From contig NZ_JAOQNS010000006.1 in assembly GCF_025961475.1 (NCBI RefSeq), forward strand, positions 248,001-312,000: a DNA stretch of 64,000 nt. The letters are read 5' to 3'. The notes under the pieces were generated by a model. That model was not told where the DNA came from. It saw only the letters and a list, made by a program, of their open reading frames with translations, and made no database searches. The stretch comes from Rhodobium gokarnense. Its GTDB lineage: Bacteria; Pseudomonadota; Alphaproteobacteria; Rhizobiales; Rhodobiaceae. Positions 9,002 through 17,023 of the stretch are shown here, piece after piece; within the stretch, counting starts at the first letter, position 1, and each line of letters opens with the position of its first letter. The translations under genes were made by a program, and so were the position numbers.

Positions 9002-9742
9002 ATGAGTACGATCCCGACGACAAAACGCCTTGCCGCCGCATTCCTGGCGCTCACGCTCGCCTTTGGTGCCGGCGCCCTCAGTGCCGCCTATGCCGCGGAG
9101 ACGGAAACCGCCCCCGACATGGACACCGAGGAGCCCGATCCGGAGACCTTCGGTGCCGTGCCGTTGCCGGAGCGCATGCCGGACGGCGGCGGCGAGGTGC
9201 TGCCCGGTGCGCCCGTCGACGAGGAGGCTGCCGAAGAATCGGCTCCCGCCCCCAAGACGCGGGCCGAACGGCTGGATGCCCTCTTCGCCGATCTGAAAGC
9301 GGCCAGGAGCGACGAGGACGCCAAGAAGACGGCGGCGCGCATCGCCGAGACGATGCTGCAGTCCGGCAGCGCGACCATCGACCTTCTGATGGCACGGGCG
9401 CTGGTCTCCGTCCACGCCAAGGATTACGCGCTCGCTCTCGACCTGCTCGATGCGGTCGTCCGCCTGAAACCGGATTTCGTGGAAGGCTGGAACAAGCGCG
9501 CGACCGTCCATTTCCTGCGCCGCGACTACGCAAGGTCGCTCGCCGACATCCACCGCACCCTTGAGATGGAGCCGCGCCATTTCGGCGCCATCAACGGCCT
9601 TGCCGTGATCCTGGAAAACCTCGACAACGAGGAGCGCGCGCTCGATGCCTACAAGCGGCTGATCGAGATCTACCCCCGCAACGAGCAGGCGCTGAAGGAA
9701 ATCAAGGAACTCTCCGAAAAGGCGGAAGGCCGGCAGATTTGA
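9002..9742 (+). CDS. exported TPR-repeat protein
   Basis: The 246-residue protein begins with a clear Sec signal peptide (RLAAAFLALTLAFGAGALSA, cleavage near AYA-AET). An acidic, proline-rich linker follows, then from about residue 130 at least three TPR-like helical repeats (for example YALALDLLDAVVRLKPDFVE and RALDAYKRLIEIYPRNEQAL). TPR proteins of this size in the periplasm usually act as protein-interaction scaffolds; no enzymatic motif is visible. ATG 9002 is chosen because it starts the signal peptide. The stop overlaps a TTG start of the next gene (TTGA, 9739-9742), so the two are translationally coupled. Confidence 0.8.
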   Translation: MSTIPTTKRLAAAFLALTLAFGAGALSAAYAAETETAPDMDTEEPDPETFGAVPLPERMPDGGGEVLPGAPVDEEAAEESAPAPKTRAERLDALFADLKAARSDEDAKKTAARIAETMLQSGSATIDLLMARALVSVHAKDYALALDLLDAVVRLKPDFVEGWNKRATVHFLRRDYARSLADIHRTLEMEPRHFGAINGLAVILENLDNEERALDAYKRLIEIYPRNEQALKEIKELSEKAEGRQI

Positions 9743-10722
9743 CGACACCCGGTTTCGGCGCCGACGTGCTCTTGTCGCTGCTGGTCGTCGCCCTCGCGCT
9801 CGCCGTCTATTCGCGGCTGCGCGCCATCACCATCGACGGCATCTATCCGCCGACGGGCACCCGCCGCGCGGTCGACGGCACCGCGGTGCATTTCGTCGAC
9901 GTTCCGGCGGACCGGCCGGACGCGCCGGTGCTGGTGCTGATCCATGGCGCCAGCGGCAATCTCCGCGATCCGATGCTGGCCTTGCGGGCGCGGCTTCAGG
10001 GCCGCTATCGCCTCCTCCTGGTCGACCGGCCGGGCCACGGCTGGAGCGCGCGGGCAGGGCGCGGCGATGCGGCTCCCACGGCCCAGGCCGGGCGGATCGC
10101 CGGGCTGATGTCGGAGCTCGGGATCGGGCGCGCCATCGTCCTCGGCCATTCCTGGGGCGGCTCGGTCGCCGCGGCCTTCGCCGTCCATCACCCTGAAAAG
10201 ACCGCCGGCCTCGTTTTCCTGGCGCCCGCCACCCATCCCTGGGAAGGCGGCGTCACCTGGTACTACCGGCTCGCCGCGATGCCTGTCATCGGCCGCATCT
10301 TCTGCGAGGTGCTGGTGTTGCCGATCGCCAAGCTGGCCCGCGACCGCGGCATCCGCAGCGTCTTTTCCCCGGCCGAGCCGCCGGACGACTATGCCGAGGA
10401 CGCCCATATCGACCTGTCGCTGCGGCCTGCCACCTTCCGCGCCAATGCCGAGGACATCGCCGGTCTCATCGGCCATGTCACGGCGCTGTCGCCGCGCTAT
10501 CGGGAAATTTCAGCGCCGACCGCGATCATCGCCGACGATGCGGACAGGATCGTCTACACGCACATCCATTCGGTGGGCCTGGAACGGGACATCGCCGGCG
10601 CGCGGCTCATCCGCGTTGCGGACGCCGGCCACATGCCCCACCACACCCGCACCGACACGGTCGTTGCCGCCATCGACGAGGTGGCTGCACGGGGCGAGGA
10701 ACCGGCGGAGACGGTTGCCTGA
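9739..10722 (+). CDS. alpha/beta-hydrolase fold protein
   Basis: This 327-residue hydrolase has an N-terminal membrane-associated stretch (VLLSLLVVALALAVYSRL), so it may be anchored. The oxyanion region is LVLIHGASGN and the nucleophile elbow GHSWGGS. A late aspartate (IIADDADRIV) and histidine (DAGHMPHH) complete the triad. The substrate cannot be predicted. The start is an unusual TTG at 9739 overlapping the TPR stop, supported by the purine-rich GGAAGG upstream and by the lack of a better start before the hydrophobic segment. It is followed by a long palindromic repeat. Confidence 0.85.
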   Translation: MTTPGFGADVLLSLLVVALALAVYSRLRAITIDGIYPPTGTRRAVDGTAVHFVDVPADRPDAPVLVLIHGASGNLRDPMLALRARLQGRYRLLLVDRPGHGWSARAGRGDAAPTAQAGRIAGLMSELGIGRAIVLGHSWGGSVAAAFAVHHPEKTAGLVFLAPATHPWEGGVTWYYRLAAMPVIGRIFCEVLVLPIAKLARDRGIRSVFSPAEPPDDYAEDAHIDLSLRPATFRANAEDIAGLIGHVTALSPRYREISAPTAIIADDADRIVYTHIHSVGLERDIAGARLIRVADAGHMPHHTRTDTVVAAIDEVAARGEEPAETVA

Positions 10723-10755
10723 AACGGGAAGCGGTTTTGAGGGGGCAGAACAAGC

Positions 10756-10851
10756 TGTCATTGCGAGCGCAGCGAAGCAATCCAGGGGCCGCTGGCTCGG
10801 AGCGTGCGGCCCCTGGATTGCCGCGCTCGCTTCGCTCACTCGCAATGACGC
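10756..10851. repeat. palindromic intergenic repeat, family 1 copy 2
   Basis: TGTCATTGCGAGCGCAGCGAAGCAATCCAGGGGCCGC at 10756-10792 is mirrored by GCGGCCCCTGGATTGCC...CTCGCAATGACG at 10806-10850, giving a near-perfect stem of about 35 bp. The core arms match the copies at 2206-2289 and 35241-35330. It lies between the convergent hydrolase and pyk genes and may also help terminate both. Confidence 0.85.
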
Positions 10852-10879
10852 CTGATGGGGTTATCGCCCGAAAAAAGCG

Positions 10880-12316
10880 TTAAATCCCGCTGCTGCCGTC
10901 CGAGCCGACGAAGGCGATGCGCAGCATGTTGGTCGAGCCGGGCGTGCCGAAGGGAACGCCGGCAACGATGATGATGCGCTGGCCGGGGCGGGCAAGGCCC
11001 ATGCGGAAGGAGATGCGCGAGGCCTTGTCGACCATGTCCGCCTCGTGCTGGGCGTCCTCGCTGACGACGCAGCGAAGGCCCCAGATGAGGGCGAGCCGGC
11101 GCGCGGTCTCCACGACAGGAGAAAGCGCGATGATCGGGTTGGACGGGCGCTCGCGCGCCACGCGCAGCGCCGTGGCGCCCGACGAGGTATAGCAGACGAC
11201 GGAGGAGAGCCGCAGCGTTTCGGCGATCTGGCGGGCGGCGGCGGCGATCGCGTCGGCGCCGGTCGCCTCCGGCTCGGTGCGCTGGCCGCGCAGGAGGTCC
11301 GGATAGACCGGGTCCTGCTCCACTTCCTCGGCGATCTTGTTCATCGTCGAGACGGCCTCGACCGGAAAGTCGCCGGCGGCCGATTCGGCCGACAGCATGA
11401 CCGCGTCGGCGCCCTCGAAGACGGCGGTGGCGACGTCGGAGACTTCCGCGCGGGTTGGCACCGGCGAGGAAATCATCGATTCCAGCATCTGGGTGGCGAC
11501 GACGACGGGCTTGCCGGCGCGCCGGCAGGCGCGGGTGATCCGCTTCTGCAGGCCCGGGACCTGTTCCAGCGGCATTTCCACGCCGAGGTCGCCGCGCGCC
11601 ACCATCAGGGCGTCGGAGAGTTCGATGATCTCGTTGAGGGCTTCCAGCGCCTGGGGCTTTTCGATCTTGGAAAGGCAGCCGGCGCGCCCGCGCACCAGCT
11701 TGCGCAGCTCCGCGATATCCTCGGCGCGCTGCACGAAGGAAAGGGCGATCCAGTCGACATTGGCCGCGACGGCGGCGTCGAGGTCGGCCCGGTCCTTCGG
11801 GGTGAGGGCGCCGAAATCGATGGTCGTGTCGGGAACGCTGACGCCCTTGCGGTTGGAGAGCTTGCCGCCGTTGACGACCTTCGTCGTGCAGGAGGTGGCG
11901 TCGCAGTCTTCCACGACGAGCTTCAGCCGGCCGTCGTCGAGCAGCAGCCGGTCGCCGGGCTTCAGGGCGCTCAGGATCTCAGGGTGGGGCAGGTGCACGC
12001 GATGGACGTCGCCGGGCGTCGGATCGGAATCGAGCACGAAGGTGGCGCCGTCTTCCAGCTCTACGGCATCGTCCGCGAAGGTGGCGACGCGCAGCTTCGG
12101 GCCCTGCAGGTCGACCAGGATGCCGATCGGGTGGCCGACATCGGCCTCCACGTCGCGAATCATCGCCACGTAGTTGTTCAGCATCTCATGGCTCGAATGG
12201 CTCATATTGATGCGGAAGACGTCGGCGCCGGCGCGGCACAGTTCGGCGATCTTTTCGCGGGTGTTGGAGGCCGGGCCGAGGGTGGCGAGGATCTTGACGT
12301 TGCGTGCGCGGGTCAT
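10880..12316 (-). CDS. pyk: pyruvate kinase
   Basis: The enzyme converts PEP and ADP to pyruvate and ATP, the last step of glycolysis. The 478-residue product matches type II bacterial enzymes. Visible motifs are KILATLGPAS at the N-terminus, FRINMSHSSHE (substrate-binding Arg and the start of the first beta-alpha unit), the signature block SKIEKPQALEALNEII, MVARGDLGVEMPLEQVP for metal binding, and the C-terminal allosteric domain. The start MTRARNVKI at 12316 is preferred over longer frames, since it overlaps the upstream DUF1036 stop in an ATGA arrangement. PPDK at 61763 can run the reverse direction. Confidence 0.96.
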   Translation of the reverse strand: MTRARNVKILATLGPASNTREKIAELCRAGADVFRINMSHSSHEMLNNYVAMIRDVEADVGHPIGILVDLQGPKLRVATFADDAVELEDGATFVLDSDPTPGDVHRVHLPHPEILSALKPGDRLLLDDGRLKLVVEDCDATSCTTKVVNGGKLSNRKGVSVPDTTIDFGALTPKDRADLDAAVAANVDWIALSFVQRAEDIAELRKLVRGRAGCLSKIEKPQALEALNEIIELSDALMVARGDLGVEMPLEQVPGLQKRITRACRRAGKPVVVATQMLESMISSPVPTRAEVSDVATAVFEGADAVMLSAESAAGDFPVEAVSTMNKIAEEVEQDPVYPDLLRGQRTEPEATGADAIAAAARQIAETLRLSSVVCYTSSGATALRVARERPSNPIIALSPVVETARRLALIWGLRCVVSEDAQHEADMVDKASRISFRMGLARPGQRIIIVAGVPFGTPGSTNMLRIAFVGSDGSSGI

Positions 12317-12768
12317 CGGCTGACCGTGCCTGCCTGGGTCGGTTCCGTCAACTGGACCGTCCAGGTGCGCTGTTCGCCGGTGTCGATTTCGAAAAACCCG
12401 GTGCGCTCGAAGCCGCGCGCCACGCACTCCTCGATGCCGTTGATGGTGAATTTCTTCTCACGCGTACACATGAATGCCTTGCCGCTCCATTCGCCGCCCT
12501 GATCGTAGTCTATTGCGTAAATGTAATAGAACCGCGAATTCAGCGGCCCCGGGATCAGAGTCTCGCATTGATCCGGTGGAAGGTTCCACCAACCCTCGGT
12601 AACCCAGCTCTTGGCATCACGGTATCCGATGGCCACCCCGACCATGCCGCCTGTGCGGTTGCACATGCGGAAGTCGGCGAGCGCCGGTACTGTTCCGGTC
12701 AGGACCGTTCCGGCCAGAATCGTCACGGCGATCAGGGCTGTCCGGGTCAGTTGACTGAGTGGTGCCAT
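12313..12768 (-). CDS. DUF1036 exported protein, coupled to pyk
   Basis: The 151-residue product has a Sec signal (LTRTALIAVTILAGTVLTGTVPALA) and a DUF1036 domain (DFRMCNRTGGMVGVAIGYRD, SEGWWNLPP-type block as VTEGWWNLPPDQC). Paired cysteines (MCNR, DQCETL, FMCTRE, EECVAR) suggest disulfides in the periplasm. The role of the family is unknown to me, although linkage to pyruvate kinase is common in rhizobia-like genomes. The start MAPLSQ at 12768 gives the signal peptide; a longer in-frame ATG at 12840 is less likely. The stop overlaps pyk by four bases. Confidence 0.85.
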   Translation of the reverse strand: MAPLSQLTRTALIAVTILAGTVLTGTVPALADFRMCNRTGGMVGVAIGYRDAKSWVTEGWWNLPPDQCETLIPGPLNSRFYYIYAIDYDQGGEWSGKAFMCTREKKFTINGIEECVARGFERTGFFEIDTGEQRTWTVQLTEPTQAGTVSR

Positions 12769-12861
12769 GGGGCGACAACAATCCGTGGCGGCGAAGATCT
12801 TGAGATGTCTACCGGTTCCGTATCGAAGGTCCGGTCTCAATCCGATCGGTCGGGAACTGCT

Positions 12862-12890
12862 CTAATGCGACGCCAGCCCGGCATTGTCAA
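12862..12890 (-). promoter_or_regulatory. candidate promoter of the DUF1036-pyk operon
   Basis: On the minus strand TTGACA (12890-12885) and CATTAG (12867-12862) are 17 bases apart. This lies about 95 bases upstream of the DUF1036 start. Confidence 0.5.
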
Positions 12891-13005
12891 CGAAACGCTG
12901 CATGTCGACGCTGCCCGCGGGGCCCTGGCGCGCATGGGCCTGCGACCCTCAGCTTCAATTGGGTGAAAACGTCATTTTCGTGGCGAAGCTGCTGTTTTCC
13001 GTGCG

Positions 13006-13929
13006 TTAGTCGCGCGGCCGCGCCACCCAGATGCCGGCGACGATGGCTGCCCCGCCGGCGATCTGCAGTGGGCCGAGCGCTTCCGACAGCACGATCCAGC
13101 CGACGACCGCCGCCGTCATCGCCTCCATGAAGATGACGAGGGAGGAGAAGACGGCCGAAAGATGCCCGAGCGCATAGGCGAGCAGTCCCTGGCCGCCGAC
13201 ATGGGCAAGGAGCGCCAGCGCCAGCAGCGCCGACAGCCCGATGACGGTCTCCGGCAGGAAGCTTCCCTCCATCGCGGCGGCAAAGCCGAAGAGGCAGAGC
13301 GCGGTGACGATCGACGAGCGGAACATGATGACGCCGGTCGGCGCTGTCCGCCGCGCGGCCCGGACGGCCAGGAAATAGAGCCCGAAAAAGAGCGAGGTGC
13401 AGATGCCGAAGAGATCGCCGGTCAGCCGGTCGGGCGCAAAGCTGTAGGAGGAGCCGACCAGCGTTCCGGCACCGGCAAGGCAGAGCGCAAGGCCGGCGAG
13501 CGAGGCGCGGCTGACGGCCTCCCCGATGAACAGGCCCGAGCCGAGCACCACCCAGACCGGCGCCATGGTGGCCAGGAACGTGGCGTTGGCGATCGTCGTG
13601 TTGAGGATCGAAAGGTGCCAGAAGATGAGATCGCCGGTGAAGAAGAGGCCGGCGAGCACCTGCGCCCGCGTCCACGGCGTTGCCTCGGCGGTTGTTCCCG
13701 TGCGCCGGCGCTGCCGGTCGGCCTCAAGCCGGGCCCAGAGATAGAGGAACGGCAGCGACAGCGCCACGCGCCAGAAGGCGCTGGTGAACGGCCCGACCTC
13801 GGCAAAGCGCACGAACACCGGCGACACGCCCATCGCCACTGCGCCGGCAACGAGGGCCGTAAACGCCACCGCGAAGGACGGGGCGGGCGCCGGCGGCGGG
13901 CTCGGGACGGGCGAGGAGGGCGGGCTCAT
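13006..13929 (-). CDS. DMT-superfamily (EamA) transporter
   Basis: This 307-residue inner-membrane protein has about ten hydrophobic segments in two EamA repeats. The first (residues about 22-155) includes VFVRFAEVGPFTSAFWRVAL and FLATMAPVWVVLGSGLFIGE. The second (about 170-300) includes RSSIVTALCLFGFAAAMEGS and SSLVIFMEAMTAAVVGWIVL followed by SEALGPLQIAGGAAIVAGI. Such proteins are drug/metabolite exporters or importers, and the substrate cannot be read from sequence. The N-terminus is proline-rich. It is transcribed divergently from the N-formylglutamate amidohydrolase gene, with only 85 bases between the starts. Confidence 0.88.
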   Translation of the reverse strand: MSPPSSPVPSPPPAPAPSFAVAFTALVAGAVAMGVSPVFVRFAEVGPFTSAFWRVALSLPFLYLWARLEADRQRRRTGTTAEATPWTRAQVLAGLFFTGDLIFWHLSILNTTIANATFLATMAPVWVVLGSGLFIGEAVSRASLAGLALCLAGAGTLVGSSYSFAPDRLTGDLFGICTSLFFGLYFLAVRAARRTAPTGVIMFRSSIVTALCLFGFAAAMEGSFLPETVIGLSALLALALLAHVGGQGLLAYALGHLSAVFSSLVIFMEAMTAAVVGWIVLSEALGPLQIAGGAAIVAGIWVARPRD

Positions 13930-14014
13930 GGGCGGCGAAAACCGGGATGGAGGTCTGCAAGAAACGCCGGTCCCTCGTATGGCAAGTTCCCGACAAGGTC
14001 ACTATTATTTACGC

Positions 14015-14842
14015 ATGCTTGAAACCTACCACGAAGACGCCGCGGCGGTCGCGACGCCCGAACAGGCCGGATTCGATCCGATCGAACGGATCGCCGGCGA
14101 CCTTGACCGCGGCCTCCTGATCATCTGCGACCACGCCGCCAACGCGCTGCCGCCGGAATACGGATCGCTGGGCCTCGGACCCGAGGATCTCGCCCGCCAT
14201 ATCGGCTACGACATCGGCGCCGGGGCGCTGACCCGCGCGCTCGCCGCCCGCCTCGGCGTGCCGGCGCTGCTGACGACCTTTTCCCGGCTGCTGATCGATC
14301 CCAATCGCGGCGAGGACGACCCGACGCTTTTGATGCGGCTCTCCGACGGCGCCATCATCCCCGGCAATGCGCGGGCGGACGCGGCGGAAAAACAGCGCCG
14401 CCTCACGCGCTACTACCGGCCCTATCACGACGCCATCAATGCGGCGATCGACGCCGGGGTCGAGCGCGGCCGGCCGCCGGCCGTGTTCTCGGTCCACTCC
14501 TACACGCCGGTCTGGCGCGGCTGGCCGCGGCCCTGGCATGCCGGCATCCTTTGGGACAACGACCCGCGCTTCGCCGTGCCGCTGATCGACAAGCTCCGCG
14601 CCGACCCGCACCTGGTCGTCGGCGACAACGAGCCCTATACCGGTGCCCTGAAGAACGACACGCTCTATCGCCACGGCACGCGCCGGGGCATCGCCCACGC
14701 GCTGCTTGAGGTCCGCCAGGACCTCATCGCCGACGACGAGGGCGTCGGCGAATGGACCGACCGGCTGGAGCCGATCCTGACCGAGATCCTGGAGATTCCG
14801 GATCTCAACGAGATCCGCCATTTCGGCTCGCGCTGCGGCTGA
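14015..14842 (+). CDS. N-formylglutamate amidohydrolase family protein
   Basis: The family hydrolyses N-formylglutamate to glutamate and formate at the end of histidine degradation; some members act on other N-acyl amino acids. The 275-residue product contains LIICDHAANALPPEYGSLGL, RHIGYDIGAGAL, LLTTFSRLLIDPNRGEDD and FSVHSYTPVWRG, which are characteristic blocks carrying the metal-binding His/Asp residues. No other hut gene is nearby, so the true substrate is uncertain. Start ATG 14015 (MLETYHED) is chosen; ATG 13979 is an in-frame alternative. Longer extensions would overlap the divergent transporter. Confidence 0.85.
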   Translation: MLETYHEDAAAVATPEQAGFDPIERIAGDLDRGLLIICDHAANALPPEYGSLGLGPEDLARHIGYDIGAGALTRALAARLGVPALLTTFSRLLIDPNRGEDDPTLLMRLSDGAIIPGNARADAAEKQRRLTRYYRPYHDAINAAIDAGVERGRPPAVFSVHSYTPVWRGWPRPWHAGILWDNDPRFAVPLIDKLRADPHLVVGDNEPYTGALKNDTLYRHGTRRGIAHALLEVRQDLIADDEGVGEWTDRLEPILTEILEIPDLNEIRHFGSRCG

Positions 14843-14966
14843 CCTCTGAACCAGATAGTATGGACCACCGACGCCGTCAGGCGTCGCAAGCCCGAACGGG
14901 CGCCGCCGCCCATGCGGCGTAAAGCCTGCGTGGCGCCTGAACGCAAATACATAAGGGGAGAAAAAG

Positions 14967-15305
14967 ATGGCGAACGATCCGTCCGCCGGCATCGACGAGA
15001 AAGAGCGCACCGAGATCGAGGCTGCCGTGTTCCGCCGGCTGGTGGAGCATCTGCGCGGCCGCACGGACGTGCAGAACATCGACCTGATGAACCTTTCCGG
15101 CTTCTGCCGCAATTGCCTGTCCAACTGGTACCAGGATGCGGCCGCCGAAAAGGGCATTGACCTTGAAAAAGGCGATGCGCGCGAGATCGTCTACGGAATG
15201 CCCTATGACGACTGGAAGGCGCGCTACCAGGCTGACGCGACGCCCGCCCAGATGGCTGCCTACGAAAAGAGCCGGCCCGATGCCAAGGAAGACCACAAGG
15301 AATAA
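14967..15305 (+). CDS. DUF1244 family protein
   Basis: The 112-residue cytosolic protein has the full DUF1244 signature: EIEAAVFRRLVEHLRGRTDV, NLSGFCRNCLSNWY with its paired cysteines, and YGMPYDDWKARYQ. Family members of about 100 residues are found across Proteobacteria and have no established biochemical function that I know of. A Shine-Dalgarno GGGGAG (14955-14960) precedes ATG 14967. It stands alone, 124 bases after the amidohydrolase and 123 bases before the GapR gene. The two-cysteine NC-L-NW core could bind metal, which is inference only. Confidence 0.88.
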   Translation: MANDPSAGIDEKERTEIEAAVFRRLVEHLRGRTDVQNIDLMNLSGFCRNCLSNWYQDAAAEKGIDLEKGDAREIVYGMPYDDWKARYQADATPAQMAAYEKSRPDAKEDHKE

Positions 15306-15363
15306 GGCCGGCATGCCGGCCGTGCGGCGGAACCGTCTTGACCGCCGTCGCGGCTTGATGCAT

Positions 15364-15395
15364 GCCTGCGGCCCCGCCTTCGCGGGGACGGGATT
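15364..15395. repeat. short palindrome of the CCCCGCCTTCGCGGGG type
   Basis: CCCCGC (15372-15377) and GCGGGG (15382-15387) are separated by CTTC. This short motif resembles widespread intergenic palindromes. It lies in the 123-base gap before the GapR gene. Confidence 0.45.
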
Positions 15396-15428
15396 TGTTT
15401 GGACGCGGTGATTTGAGGAGGCAGGACT

Positions 15429-15695
15429 ATGGCGGAACCCGGTGGCGTTGCGGCCGGCCAGCTTCGTTCGTTCGTTGAGCGGATCGAGCGCCTGGAAGAA
15501 GAGAAAAAGGCGATTTCCGACGACATCAAGGACGTCTTCGGCGAGGCCAAGGCGACCGGTTTCGACACCAAGGTGATGCGCCAGGTGCTGAAGCTGCGCA
15601 AGCAGGACACGGCGGAGCGCCAGGAGCAGGAAGCCCTCCTCGACCTCTACATGCACGCCCTTGGCATGGCGCCCAGCGGCGACATCGAAGAGTAG
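15429..15695 (+). CDS. gapR: GapR-family (DUF2312) nucleoid-associated protein
   Basis: The 88-residue protein matches the DUF2312/UPF0335 family, which includes Caulobacter GapR, a protein that binds overtwisted DNA ahead of forks and RNA polymerase. The core is [38 protein letters not shown] and [13 protein letters not shown], an antiparallel helical dimerisation and DNA-clamping domain. The Shine-Dalgarno AGGAGG at 15415-15420 is strong. It is convergent with the MFS gene, separated by three bases. Together with ccrM and smc nearby it belongs to chromosome maintenance. Confidence 0.9.
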   Translation: MAEPGGVAAGQLRSFVERIERLEEEKKAISDDIKDVFGEAKATGFDTKVMRQVLKLRKQDTAERQEQEALLDLYMHALGMAPSGDIEE

Positions 15696-15698
15696 CGC

Positions 15699-16907
15699 CT
15701 AGATTCCTTCCAGCCGCCGCGTTTCGACGCGACCGAGAAGCGCGGCAAGGAAGATGCACAGAAGCGCGACCGGCCAGACGTAGATCAGCGCGCCGGTCCA
15801 GGTGCCGACGAGCCCGACGATCCATGTGGTGATCGCCGGGCCGACGAACTGGCCGATCGATACCCCCTGGAACATGAAGCCGTTGACGGTCGAAGCGTGG
15901 CCGGGCGTCGGCGCGTGCACGGCGACGGCGGAAAACAGCGAGCCGGGAATGGCGCCGCCGACGCCGGAAAACAAGACGCCACCGGCGATCCTAAGCCAGA
16001 TCGGCAGGGGATCGAGAAAGACCAGTGATCCGCCGCAGGCCATGGTCAGCGCCGTCGCCTGGATGACCTGCGCCCGCTTGAATCCGCTCGACAGCAGGAA
16101 GCCGGAGGCAAGGTTGCCGCCCGCATTGGCGGCCATCACGGCGGCGCCCGCGGTGGCGGCGGCCGGCAGCGACCAGCCGGCCTGTTCGACGAGGATCAGC
16201 GGCACGAAGGCGGTGACCACCAGATAGAGGCTGGAATAGCAGCCGAAGATGCCGGCAAGCAGCGCCGGCCCCGGCACCTTCAGAACCTCAAGGAACGACC
16301 CTCCCGTCGATGTGGTCCGCGCTGTCTCGGGGCGCGCTGCAACGGGTTTCGTTGCCCAGACCATCAGGCCCGCGAAGAACACGTAGCTGACCGCGATCGC
16401 AATCCACATGCCGCGCCAGCCCACATCGTCGAGGAGGGCGCCGCTGATGAGCAGCATGGAGGCCGCGCCGCCGGGAACGAACGCCCCCCATAGGCCGAAT
16501 GCCTTCGGCCGATCCTCCGGTCGCGCCAGCCGGGAGAGCAGCGGCGGCAGGGAAACCGAGACCAGCACGAAGCCGATGCCTTCCCCGGCGCGGCTGGCGA
16601 TCAGCGGCACGGCGGAGTTGGCGAGCGAGCCGAGGGCGCTGGAGACGCCGGCAAAGCAGAGGCCGACCGCGGCGATCCGAAGGTGCCCGAAACGATCGGC
16701 AAAGGCACCGAAGAGGATGCCCGTGACGGCCGTCACGATGGTGAACATGGAGACCACCAGCCCGGCCTGGAACAGGCTGAGGCCGAGTTCGGCCCTGAGC
16801 AGCGGCAGCGCCGCCGGCACCTTGCCGATCAGGAACGCGGCCGAGACGCCGACGAGAAAGACGGCGGTGACGCGGCTCCAGGAGGTCGTTTGAGGCTCGG
16901 CGGTCAT
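15699..16907 (-). CDS. MFS transporter, CynX/NimT-like
   Basis: This 402-residue major facilitator has about 12 hydrophobic segments. The loop 2-3 motif appears as GILFGAFADRFGHLRIAAVG, and the central loop has few charges. Other recognised stretches are GIGFVLVSVSLPPLLSRLA, GLWGAFVPGGAASMLLISGA and GAAVMAANAGGNLASGFLLS. The overall pattern resembles the CynX/NimT group (cyanate, nitroimidazole and related anions), but substrate assignment is not supported. It is monocistronic, facing the GapR gene head-on; about 115 bases separate its start from the end of the next minus-strand gene (amn). Confidence 0.85.
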   Translation of the reverse strand: MTAEPQTTSWSRVTAVFLVGVSAAFLIGKVPAALPLLRAELGLSLFQAGLVVSMFTIVTAVTGILFGAFADRFGHLRIAAVGLCFAGVSSALGSLANSAVPLIASRAGEGIGFVLVSVSLPPLLSRLARPEDRPKAFGLWGAFVPGGAASMLLISGALLDDVGWRGMWIAIAVSYVFFAGLMVWATKPVAARPETARTTSTGGSFLEVLKVPGPALLAGIFGCYSSLYLVVTAFVPLILVEQAGWSLPAAATAGAAVMAANAGGNLASGFLLSSGFKRAQVIQATALTMACGGSLVFLDPLPIWLRIAGGVLFSGVGGAIPGSLFSAVAVHAPTPGHASTVNGFMFQGVSIGQFVGPAITTWIVGLVGTWTGALIYVWPVALLCIFLAALLGRVETRRLEGI

Positions 16908-17023
16908 TCTGAGGGATGTCGCAATCGCAAGGGCGGAAACGCCTCAAATACACCGCAGCACACCCGCCGACTAGGGACCGAGGCGAAAACAGTACGTCAA
17001 TCGGAGTGAGCCCGGGCCGGCCG

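Noticed and set aside
12887-13675. Minus-strand frame with Arg-rich translation inside the EamA gene
   Set aside because: Same strand, wrong frame of a clear ten-helix transporter.
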